A stretch of 64,000 nt of DNA from Tolumonas sp008015085. GTDB taxonomy: Bacteria; Pseudomonadota; Gammaproteobacteria; Enterobacterales; Aeromonadaceae. A model generated the notes under the pieces. It searched no databases. It was given only the letters and a program-made list of their open reading frames with translations, and was not told where the DNA came from. Below, in pieces: positions 27,047 to 34,476 of the stretch. The translations under genes were made by a program, and so were the position numbers. The stretch is taken from the NCBI GenBank assembly GCA_029265125.1, contig JAJUJX010000001.1, forward strand, positions 450,654-514,653, read 5' to 3'. Every line of letters begins with the position of its first letter. The stretch's first letter is position 1.

Positions 27047-27337
27047 TCAGACGGAACGGCGGAATAGTTGCAGGCCAATAAACAGGACGATGCCGGTAAC
27101 AACCGAGCTGGCACTGAACAGATACATGACATAATAGGCGTGTTGCATCGGATCAGAACTTTCAGGCAACAGATGGATGATACCCCGATTGATCAGCTGA
27201 TTGATCAATAAAGCGAAAACAGACCATCCGGCAATCCAGGCCATTTTCTGTTTTTGCGTCCGATGCGGCTGGTTATACATCAGCCCCACCCAGAAACAGA
27301 ACCAGACGGTAATAAAGATATAAGAAAAAAGCGCCAT
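27047..27337 (-). CDS. Small membrane protein, unknown
   Basis: 96 residues with three hydrophobic helices at about 2-21, 33-50 and 67-90. No family recognised. It lies 73 bases upstream of pepD on the same strand and may head that unit. The basic linker QPHRTQKQKM between helices 1 and 2 suggests that linker is cytoplasmic. Confidence 0.65.
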   Translation of the reverse strand: MALFSYIFITVWFCFWVGLMYNQPHRTQKQKMAWIAGWSVFALLINQLINRGIIHLLPESSDPMQHAYYVMYLFSASSVVTGIVLFIGLQLFRRSV

Positions 27338-27598
27338 CGTTGCATTTATCCTGTTACTTGAAACGGAGTGAATAATGCCATGAAAGGAGAAGTGAAAGAA
27401 GTGAAGAGGTAATCCAAGTTGATTTCTACAGCGTACAATGTACCTGAATAACTGAAATCAGGTTGTCACAGCCGATTCATCATATTGTCATCTGCGACAG
27501 GCAGCGTGAAACAGAATAAAAGGTTGTCATTGCCCGATAGTAACAGTGGGTGTATAACCTGAATTTCCTGTAACATTCAGTGCCGTTACGGAGCCTTC

Positions 27599-29329
27599 AT
27601 GTCAGCAGTATTAGGGCGCTTTTGTTTAGCGCATATCAACGACACACATTCACACTTCGATGAAACAGCTTTGCCGTTGCGTCTGGCTATGCCGTCTGGC
27701 ACTGCAGATATTCGTCTGCATTGTGGTGGCTTTCCCCGTTTAGCCGGATTCATTAAACATGCCCGTCAGCAGGCAATTGCGAAACAAATGCCTTTTCTGC
27801 TGCTGGATGCCGGCGACAGTTTTCAGGGCACACTTTATTTTTCCTGTTTCAAAGGGCAGGCGAATGCAACTTTGCTGAACCAGTTGGGTGTGGATGCCAT
27901 GGTGGTCGGCAATCATGAACTGGATACCGGCAATACACCACTAGCCCATTTTTTGCGGCAGATCCGTTTTCCTCTGCTGGCTGCCAACTGGGATCTGGCT
28001 GGCGAGGCACAAGACAAACCGACCCGTATGCAAGACCATCCGCAGATGGTCAGCTGGCAAAATCCGGCACATCCGAAACCGTATATTGTGAAATGGATGA
28101 ATGATGTCCCTGTTGCTGTGTTTGGGCTGGTACTGGAAAACATGCCGGATATCGCAGCACCGGATGGTGATTCTGTTTTTTTGCCTGTCGTCGAGACAGC
28201 CAAAAACGTGATTGCTGAGATTCAGTCTGCAGGTATCGAACATATCATTTTACTGAGTCATCTTGGCTATTCGCGTGACTGCCAGTTAGCGCAGGAAGTG
28301 GAAGGCATTTCCCTGATTGTCGGTGGACATACCCACACCCTGCAGGGAGACTTCAGTGCGGTTGGTTTAGCTAATGATCACCCTTATGGCGAGCAGATCA
28401 ATCAGACGCTGATTGTACAGGCCGGTTACAATTCACTGATGGTTGGTTTATCTCATATTGCCTTGTTATCTGATGGAACGATGCGGATAGAACAGGGCGG
28501 TAATCAACTGTTAACCAGTGAACATGCCCAGTTACAGTCGCAACATGGTGAGCCTTTGTTCCCACAACAACAGCGGACTATCCGCCGTTTCTTACGCCAG
28601 CAACCGCACATCATTATGGTAGAACCGGATGCGGCGATGGAACGTCTGATGGCCCGTCAGTACCGAGCTAAATTACGGGGGTATGCTACCGACCAGGTTG
28701 TTTCTTTGCCGCGTGGGCTGCGCCATGTGCGGATCCCGGATGATCGTGGTGGCAGTCAGGTCGCTCCGCTGGTGGCTGAAGCCATGCTATTTCAGGCGCG
28801 GGAAATGGGCGTTGAGGTTGATGTTGCGATTTTCAATGCGGGTGGTGCACGTATTTCGTTGCCGCCAGGACCGGTTAGCGCAGCAGAGCTGGCCGGGCGT
28901 CTGCTGCCGTTTGCCAGCACCATTTCTTATTTTGATGTTCGCGGTGAACAATTAAAGCAGGCGCTGGAAGGTGCGATTGTTAATGCGCTTGAGCTGGGTG
29001 GCAGCGGCAGTTTCCCTTATCCGGCTGATTTGCGATACAGCTATCATGCCAGCGCTCCGCGGGGACATCGTGTCCGGCAATTGCATGTCAAAGATCGGCA
29101 TGGGCGGTGGCAGTTGTTTGATGAACAACGTGATTATCGTCTGATTACTACCAGCTATACCGCGATGGGAAAAGAAGGCTATCACGCTCTGCTTGAACAA
29201 CGATCAGAGCCTGAACTGTTAGGGCCTATTATTTCTGATGCTTTCATTAATTTTGCCCGGGCTCGCGGCATTCTGACCCCACCTTTAGAACCGTTATATC
29301 AGCTTAATTTTGACCGTTTAGTCAGTTAA
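27599..29329 (+). CDS. Bifunctional metallophosphatase/5'-nucleotidase (UshA family) without signal peptide
   Basis: 576 residues. N-terminal calcineurin-like metallophosphatase with LAHINDTHSHFD, LLDAGDSFQG, VVGNHELDTG, LLSHLGYSRD and GGHTHT. C-terminal 5'-nucleotidase domain with FNAGGARISLPPGPVS, YFDVRGEQLKQALEGA and SGSFPYPADLRYSY. UshA relatives are periplasmic, but this one begins MSAVLGRFCLAHINDTH with no signal peptide, and the ATG has a clear GGAG six bases upstream, so it should be cytoplasmic. Substrate unknown (nucleotides or sugar nucleotides). Confidence 0.85.
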   Translation: MSAVLGRFCLAHINDTHSHFDETALPLRLAMPSGTADIRLHCGGFPRLAGFIKHARQQAIAKQMPFLLLDAGDSFQGTLYFSCFKGQANATLLNQLGVDAMVVGNHELDTGNTPLAHFLRQIRFPLLAANWDLAGEAQDKPTRMQDHPQMVSWQNPAHPKPYIVKWMNDVPVAVFGLVLENMPDIAAPDGDSVFLPVVETAKNVIAEIQSAGIEHIILLSHLGYSRDCQLAQEVEGISLIVGGHTHTLQGDFSAVGLANDHPYGEQINQTLIVQAGYNSLMVGLSHIALLSDGTMRIEQGGNQLLTSEHAQLQSQHGEPLFPQQQRTIRRFLRQQPHIIMVEPDAAMERLMARQYRAKLRGYATDQVVSLPRGLRHVRIPDDRGGSQVAPLVAEAMLFQAREMGVEVDVAIFNAGGARISLPPGPVSAAELAGRLLPFASTISYFDVRGEQLKQALEGAIVNALELGGSGSFPYPADLRYSYHASAPRGHRVRQLHVKDRHGRWQLFDEQRDYRLITTSYTAMGKEGYHALLEQRSEPELLGPIISDAFINFARARGILTPPLEPLYQLNFDRLVS

Positions 29330-29430
29330 TACAGCCTGTGCGCATAAAACTGGAGAAAAATACTATTTATTGGCAGCGGCTCTGGTAAGCTAGCGAGTTA
29401 ACCGTTTTTACATCCCCAATAGGTTAGTTT

Positions 29431-29895
29431 ATGAGCAAAAAGTTTTATGTTTCGTGGGAAAATCTGCATCGTGAAGCACGCCGTTTGTCGCGTCGTCAGC
29501 TTCCTGCAAGCCAATGGAAAGGCATTTTAGCGGTTAGTCGTGGTGGTTTGGTTCCTGCTGCTATTATGGCGCGTGAACTGGGTATCCGTTTTGTTGATAC
29601 CATCTGCATTTCCAGCTACGAGCATGATAATCAGGGTGATCTGAACGTACTGAAACGTATTGACGGGGACGGTGAAGGCTTCCTGATCGTGGATGATCTG
29701 GTTGATAGCGGTAACACAGCTAAAGTACTGAAAGAGATGTATCCGAAAGCGAAACTGGTCACTGTATTCGCCAAACCAAAAGGCGAACATCTGGTTGATG
29801 ATTTCGAAGTTGCAATCCCACAGGATACTTGGATCGAGCAGCCTTGGGATATGGTGCACTGCTTTGTGCCACCAATCTGTGAAGAAAATCAGTAA
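29431..29895 (+). CDS. gpt: Xanthine-guanine phosphoribosyltransferase
   Basis: 154 residues. The PRPP-binding motif is FLIVDDLVDSGNTAK (about 84-98), with the loop AVSRGGLVPAAIMAREL and C-terminal WIEQPWDMVHCFVPP. Salvages guanine and xanthine with PRPP, which the Prs of this window supplies. Followed by a terminator and frsA, the order of E. coli. Confidence 0.96.
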   Translation: MSKKFYVSWENLHREARRLSRRQLPASQWKGILAVSRGGLVPAAIMARELGIRFVDTICISSYEHDNQGDLNVLKRIDGDGEGFLIVDDLVDSGNTAKVLKEMYPKAKLVTVFAKPKGEHLVDDFEVAIPQDTWIEQPWDMVHCFVPPICEENQ

Positions 29896-29902
29896 ATAAG
29901 CG

Positions 29903-29931
29903 AGGCTCCCACTGAGGAGCCTTTCTTTTTT
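29903..29931 (+). terminator. Terminator of gpt
   Basis: AGGCTCC / GGAGCCT stem with a six-base loop, followed by TTCTTTTTT. Confidence 0.85.
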
Positions 29932-29976
29932 CCGCAACAAAGTGCATAAATACCAAAAAACACTCGTGGAGTGGAT

Positions 29977-31251
29977 ATGTCTGCACCATCTGAAACAAAT
30001 CTGAGCGAAACGCTGTTCAATAAAATTAAATCTCACAAAGTGAATGAAACCTCTACAGTTTCTAATTCCGGCGATCCCTTCTCTTGTGAACCACAGGAAC
30101 AACATCTGATCGACGGCTTATGCACTCCATCCTGGTTCCGCATTCTGCGTCGGGCATTCTGGATCTGGCAGGGCGCAGATCCAATTGAAATGGAGGAAGT
30201 TCTGGCGCGGATTGCGACCAGTGACGGAGAACGGACTAATCCGCGGCAGCTGGATACGGTTCAGGGATTTGTACCAGGCAACTGGTGCTATGAGTGGAGC
30301 CAGGTAGCAGGGGAACATAATAAAAAAGCCAAAGAAGCGGACGATTCGGGCCAAAAGCGTATAGCCCAAAAAGAGTATTTCCTGGCAGCTCGTTATTATT
30401 TGATTGCCAGTTATCCATACCTGAAAGGCGATGAATTGGCAGAGCAGGCGATGGTCCAGGCTAACATTGCCTACCGTGAAGGCGGTCGTTTTTTACCCGT
30501 ACCACTGAAAGAACTTAAAGTGCCATTCCGTGGTAAAGAGATTAAAGGTTATCTTCATCTTCCACATGATGATCACCCTGTTCCATTGGTGATGGTGACC
30601 GGAGCCATTGACAGTTCGCAGCTTGATTTTATCCAGTTATTTGAAAAAGTACTGGCTCCTCTGGGAATTGGTATGCTGTCACTGGATCTGCCCGGTTGCG
30701 GTTATTCCAGTCATTGGCCATTGGTACAGGATTCCAGTCGTCTGCATCAGGCGGTTCTGCAATACCTGAAAGAAGTGCCTTGGGTCGATGACCAGCGCGT
30801 TGGTATGGTCGGTTTCCGCCTGGGGGGGAATGTTGCGGTGCGTCTTTCCTACCTGGAACAACTTCGCCTGAAAGCCGTCGTCTGCATCGGACCCGGGATG
30901 CATAACTATTTTACTGATCCGACTCAGTTCGCATTGTCGCCACCGATGATGCGCGCCTGTCTGGCCAACCGTCTTAATATGGATGCGGCAGACTGGGACG
31001 GATTACAGAAAAGCTGTCAGGTTTTTTCGCTGAAACGACAGGGTCTGGCTGGTGTGACTAAAACCCGTGTACCTATCCTGAGTATCGGGCATCGCCGTGA
31101 CTTTATTTGTCCGGAATCTGATATCCGTATGCTGGCATCTTCCAGTATGAACGGCAAAGCAGTGGTACTCGACAAAGAGCCGGTGAAAGAGCAAATGAAT
31201 AAGATGCTGAGCGAGATTGGTGAGTGGTTGCGTCTGCATTTTAATCTCTGA
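29977..31251 (+). CDS. frsA: FrsA-type alpha/beta hydrolase
   Basis: 424 residues from the ATG at 29977 (GGAG five bases upstream); an in-frame GTG two codons earlier is less likely. Family marks: NWCYEWSQVAG, YYLIASYPYLKGDELAEQA, LPLVMVTGAIDS-like and LDLPGCGYSS. The nucleophile elbow reads GFRLGGN, so the usual Gly-x-Ser-x-Gly serine is absent, as in other FrsA proteins. In Enterobacteria and Vibrio it binds EIIA-Glc and steers fermentation versus respiration. It lies between gpt and proBA as in E. coli, but crl is missing. Confidence 0.9.
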   Translation: MSAPSETNLSETLFNKIKSHKVNETSTVSNSGDPFSCEPQEQHLIDGLCTPSWFRILRRAFWIWQGADPIEMEEVLARIATSDGERTNPRQLDTVQGFVPGNWCYEWSQVAGEHNKKAKEADDSGQKRIAQKEYFLAARYYLIASYPYLKGDELAEQAMVQANIAYREGGRFLPVPLKELKVPFRGKEIKGYLHLPHDDHPVPLVMVTGAIDSSQLDFIQLFEKVLAPLGIGMLSLDLPGCGYSSHWPLVQDSSRLHQAVLQYLKEVPWVDDQRVGMVGFRLGGNVAVRLSYLEQLRLKAVVCIGPGMHNYFTDPTQFALSPPMMRACLANRLNMDAADWDGLQKSCQVFSLKRQGLAGVTKTRVPILSIGHRRDFICPESDIRMLASSSMNGKAVVLDKEPVKEQMNKMLSEIGEWLRLHFNL

Positions 31252-31269
31252 GTATCCTAATGCATAAAA

Positions 31270-31344
31270 TTGCTGCGAAATTCCGTTGCAGGGGGCGATG
31301 AGCCTCGGTATAAAGAAACCCTTCATGGAGGGTTATCGCAGCAA
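31270..31344 (+). promoter_or_regulatory. Inverted repeats that would mask the proB ribosome-binding site
   Basis: Outer arms TTGCTGCGA (31270-31278) and TCGCAGCAA (31336-31344, ending on the A of the start codon) pair perfectly over nine bases. Inner arms AACCCT and AGGGTT (31317-31322, 31329-31334) pair and include the Shine-Dalgarno GGAGGG. Both form only in transcripts starting upstream of the putative proBA promoter. Confidence 0.5.
31286..31314 (+). promoter_or_regulatory. Putative proBA promoter
   Basis: TTGCAG (31286-31291) and TATAAA (31309-31314) are 17 bases apart. The predicted start would give a leader of only about 20 bases before proB. Confidence 0.6.
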
Positions 31345-32447
31345 TGAAAAGCAAAACCATCGTCGTTAAGCTGGGCACCAGCATTCTTACCGGCGGCACA
31401 CGTAAACTGGATCAGGCTCATATGGTTGAACTGGTTCGTCAGTGTGCTGCTTTGCATCGTCATGGGCATCAGGTCGTGGTTGTGACCTCCGGCGCTATTG
31501 CTGCCGGTCGTGAGAAATTGGGTTACCCCGATCTTCCCCCGACAATGCCCAACAAACAGATGCTGGCGGCGGTGGGTCAATGTCACCTGATGCAGGTCTG
31601 GCAGAATCTGTTCAGCATTTATGGGCTGCAGATCGGTCAGTTACTGCTGACCCGCGCCGATCTCGAAGATCGTGAGCGTTATCTGAACGCGCGCGACACA
31701 CTGCAGACACTGCTGCATAACCGTATTATTCCTGTTATTAACGAAAATGACGCCGTCGCTATTGCTGAAATCAAAGTCGGCGATAATGATAACCTGTCAG
31801 CACGAGCGGCCATTCTGGCGGATGCAGATCTATTAATTCTGCTGACCGATCAGAAAGGATTGTTCACCGCCGATCCTCGTACTAATCCGGATGCGACGCT
31901 GATTGAAGAAGTCGCTGAAATTACCGATCAACTACGAGCCTTGGCTGGTGACAGTATCAGCGGTCTCGGTACCGGTGGTATGTCAACCAAGCTACAGGCG
32001 GCCGATATTGCCTGCCGTGCAGGTATTGAAGTGGTGATTGCCAGTGGTAAGACCCCGGAAGTCGTTGGTCGTCTGGCTAACAATGAAAAAGTGGGCACCC
32101 GATTTAAAGCGCAGGCTAACCCACTGGAAGGTCGTAAGAGCTGGATTCTGGCTGGCCCGCAATCGCATGGTGAAATTCATGTTGATGCCGGTGCTGTCAA
32201 AGCCGTGCATGACAAAGGCTCCAGCTTATTGCCGAAAGGCATCACCCAGATCGTAGGTGAGTTCGGCCGTGGCGAAGCGGTACGGATCATTACACCGGAT
32301 GGTAAAGAGCTGGCGCGGGGCATTACCCGTTATACAGCCGATGAATTGGAACGGGTTCGTGGTCATCATTCCGATGAAATCGAAGCCTGCTTAGGTTATG
32401 GCTATGGTCCGGTGGCAATCCATCGTGATGATATGGTATTGCTGTAA
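31344..32447 (+). CDS. proB: Glutamate 5-kinase
   Basis: 367 residues, usual 367. Amino-acid kinase domain (VVKLGTSILTGG at the start, VVTSGAIAAGREKLG, NENDAVAIAEIKVGDNDNLSA, GTGGMSTKLQAADIA) and a C-terminal PUA domain (about 275-360). First step of proline synthesis, normally feedback-inhibited by proline. Followed after 11 bases by proA. Confidence 0.97.
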   Translation: MKSKTIVVKLGTSILTGGTRKLDQAHMVELVRQCAALHRHGHQVVVVTSGAIAAGREKLGYPDLPPTMPNKQMLAAVGQCHLMQVWQNLFSIYGLQIGQLLLTRADLEDRERYLNARDTLQTLLHNRIIPVINENDAVAIAEIKVGDNDNLSARAAILADADLLILLTDQKGLFTADPRTNPDATLIEEVAEITDQLRALAGDSISGLGTGGMSTKLQAADIACRAGIEVVIASGKTPEVVGRLANNEKVGTRFKAQANPLEGRKSWILAGPQSHGEIHVDAGAVKAVHDKGSSLLPKGITQIVGEFGRGEAVRIITPDGKELARGITRYTADELERVRGHHSDEIEACLGYGYGPVAIHRDDMVLL

Positions 32448-32458
32448 GGAGAATAAAC

Positions 32459-33718
32459 ATGAGTTTATTAGCAATGGGCAAGGCAGCCCGGGAAGCCTCT
32501 TTTGAACTGGCTGTGGCAGCAACTGCACTGAAAAATCAGGCTTTATTAGCAATGGCCGACGAGCTTGAAGCGCAGCAAGCACTGATTCTGGCTGCTAATG
32601 CCAAAGACATCGAAGCGGGCAGGGCTTCAGGCCTGACCGATGCCATGCTGGATCGCTTGCTTCTTAACGAATCCCGCCTGGCTGGTATCGTGGCCGATGT
32701 TCGTAAAGTAGTCACGCTGGATGACCCTGTCGGATCTGAAATTGATTGTCGCGTATTGGAAAACGGCATGCGTCTTTCTCGTCGTCGTGTGCCGATTGGT
32801 GTGATTGGCGTGATTTATGAAGCCCGTCCGAACGTCACGATTGATATTGCGGCTTTGTGTCTGAAAACCGGCAATGCCAGCATTCTGCGTGGTGGCCGGG
32901 AAACCTTTAATTCCAACATGGCATTAGTGAAGGTTATTCAGGCGGCATTGGCGAAAACCGGTTTGCCTGCGGCGTCAGTTCAGTATATCGAAAGTCCGGA
33001 TCGGGCTTTGGTTGGTGAACTGCTGACGATGGATCAGTATGTCGACATGATCATTCCTCGTGGCGGCGCCAACCTGCATCGTCTGTGTAAGGATCAGAGC
33101 ACCATTCCGGTGATTATTGGCGGTTTCGGTGTCAGCCATCTGTATGTGGATGAAAGTGCCGATCTGGTGCGTGCAATTAACGTAATTGATAATGCCAAAG
33201 TGCAACGCCCGTCCGCTTGTAATGCGCTCGATACACTACTGCTTAACGAAAACATTGCCGCGCAAATCGTACCGTTACTGGTTGAGCGGATGAATCAGCA
33301 GAAAGTGACGTTAGTTGCAGAGCCACAGGCTTTGTCGCTGTTGCAAGCAGCTGGAGCTGTGAGTCTACGTGAAGCGGGTGCTGAAGATTTTGATACGGAA
33401 TGGCTGAGCCTGACGCTGGGTGTTAAGGTTGTTGCTGATGTGAAAGCAGCGATTGCTCATTTGCAGGAGCACAATGCTTGCCACTCCGATGCGATTCTGA
33501 CCAACGATCTGAAAAACGCAGAGTATTTCATTAATGCGGCTGGTTCTGCGGCCGTGTATGTGAATGCCTCTACACGTTTCACTGATGGCGGCCAGTTTGG
33601 TTTGGGGGCAGAAGTGGCAGTATCAACACAAAAACTGCATGCCCGCGGCCCGATGGGCCTAACTGAGCTGACTAGCTATAAGTGGATTGGTCAGGCGGAT
33701 TATCTTAGCCGTAGTTAG
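32459..33718 (+). CDS. proA: Gamma-glutamyl phosphate reductase
   Basis: 419 residues. Aldehyde-dehydrogenase fold with RRVPIGVIGVIYEARPNVTIDIA, LPAASVQYI, the cysteine nucleophile in VQRPSACNALDTLLL and FTDGGQFGLGAEVAVSTQKLHARGPMGL near the end. Converts glutamyl-5-phosphate from ProB to the semialdehyde. The proBA unit ends at a strong terminator. Confidence 0.97.
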   Translation: MSLLAMGKAAREASFELAVAATALKNQALLAMADELEAQQALILAANAKDIEAGRASGLTDAMLDRLLLNESRLAGIVADVRKVVTLDDPVGSEIDCRVLENGMRLSRRRVPIGVIGVIYEARPNVTIDIAALCLKTGNASILRGGRETFNSNMALVKVIQAALAKTGLPAASVQYIESPDRALVGELLTMDQYVDMIIPRGGANLHRLCKDQSTIPVIIGGFGVSHLYVDESADLVRAINVIDNAKVQRPSACNALDTLLLNENIAAQIVPLLVERMNQQKVTLVAEPQALSLLQAAGAVSLREAGAEDFDTEWLSLTLGVKVVADVKAAIAHLQEHNACHSDAILTNDLKNAEYFINAAGSAAVYVNASTRFTDGGQFGLGAEVAVSTQKLHARGPMGLTELTSYKWIGQADYLSRS

Positions 33719-33736
33719 CTGAGTTTAATGTCATTG

Positions 33737-33783
33737 AAAGATACAAGGCCGCATATAACTATCCGCGGCCTTGTATCTTTTAT
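33737..33783. terminator. Very strong terminator after proBA
   Basis: Perfect 16-base stem AAAGATACAAGGCCGC / GCGGCCTTGTATCTTT with a 12-base loop and flanking A and T, effective for convergent genes too. Confidence 0.9.
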
Positions 33784-33789
33784 GTGCTT

Positions 33790-34209
33790 TTAGCCGGCGG
33801 CAGGAACTTCAGATTCAGATGCTGTTTTCTTCCTATTCCATAAGGAGAATCCAGCAATAAGAGCAACTATTACTGCAGCTCCATAGTGGTTCCATGGATC
33901 TCTGATGCGATCACTTTCACTGTATTTTTGATTGAGTTCTTGAAGCATCTCTTCTGGTAGCTCACCTGCTGAAAACTTATCCATATTGATGGCCATTAGT
34001 TTGCAGTTCCATGTCCAAATATCTGCTCCAAAAACACCAAATCGTTCACAGGCGTAGCCGACTTTATATCCCTCATCAAATGCTGGTGCATCTTCAACTT
34101 CAAATAATTCATCACCCGTATTAAAAAATAAAGGTATCCCTTTTGCCATTGTTACTGGTGAAAAAACACAGCAAATAAATAAAAGAATACACAATTTTAA
34201 CTTATTCAT
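33790..34209 (-). CDS. Small secreted or membrane-anchored hypothetical protein
   Basis: 139 residues: a signal peptide (1-22, VTMA-KG), a soluble part with two cysteines (CERFG, WNCKL) that could form a disulfide, then a C-terminal hydrophobic segment HYGAAVIVALIAGFSLWNRKK (about 108-128) ending in a basic stop and a short acidic tail. The topology resembles a type I membrane protein. No family recognised. The gene and its upstream region are clearly richer in A/T than the neighbours, hinting at a recent arrival. Downstream of, and co-oriented with, the FIST chemoreceptor. Confidence 0.6.
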   Translation of the reverse strand: MNKLKLCILLFICCVFSPVTMAKGIPLFFNTGDELFEVEDAPAFDEGYKVGYACERFGVFGADIWTWNCKLMAINMDKFSAGELPEEMLQELNQKYSESDRIRDPWNHYGAAVIVALIAGFSLWNRKKTASESEVPAAG

Positions 34210-34476
34210 AAAAATCCCATATAGTTATATAATTTATATATTTTTAGCAGGCGGTTTCATCTGCAATTGCATATTTTAATTTAAAACAGGTAATGCCTTT
34301 AATAAAAATGACTGTTAGAAATGTCAGTCAAAAGCTTGTTTTGACGGAGAATGGCTGGATATTTTCGCCTGAACATGAATCGAGGGATTTTTATATAATA
34401 AATATCGGTGCTGATATTCAGTGCCGATGAAATAATAAGCGTTATTCTTGATAGAAATGAAATTACATTGATGCTT
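34210..34476. other. A/T-rich gap downstream of the chemoreceptor
   Basis: No open frame of note. Two inverted repeats: GTCAAAA / TTTTGAC (34327-34345), and ATCGGTGCTGA / TCAGTGCCGAT (34404-34428), the latter with two G-U-type positions on the plus strand. Either could end or attenuate the minus-strand transcript, but no U-tract is convincing. Confidence 0.4.

Noticed and set aside
27338..27598. Tiny open frame ATGAAAGGAG... before the 5'-nucleotidase gene
   Set aside because: Only about ten codons, no conservation evidence; treated as intergenic sequence with nothing assignable.
29527..30105. 192-codon open frame antisense to gpt and the start of frsA
   Set aside because: Overlaps two well-identified genes and a terminator; sequence is not protein-like.
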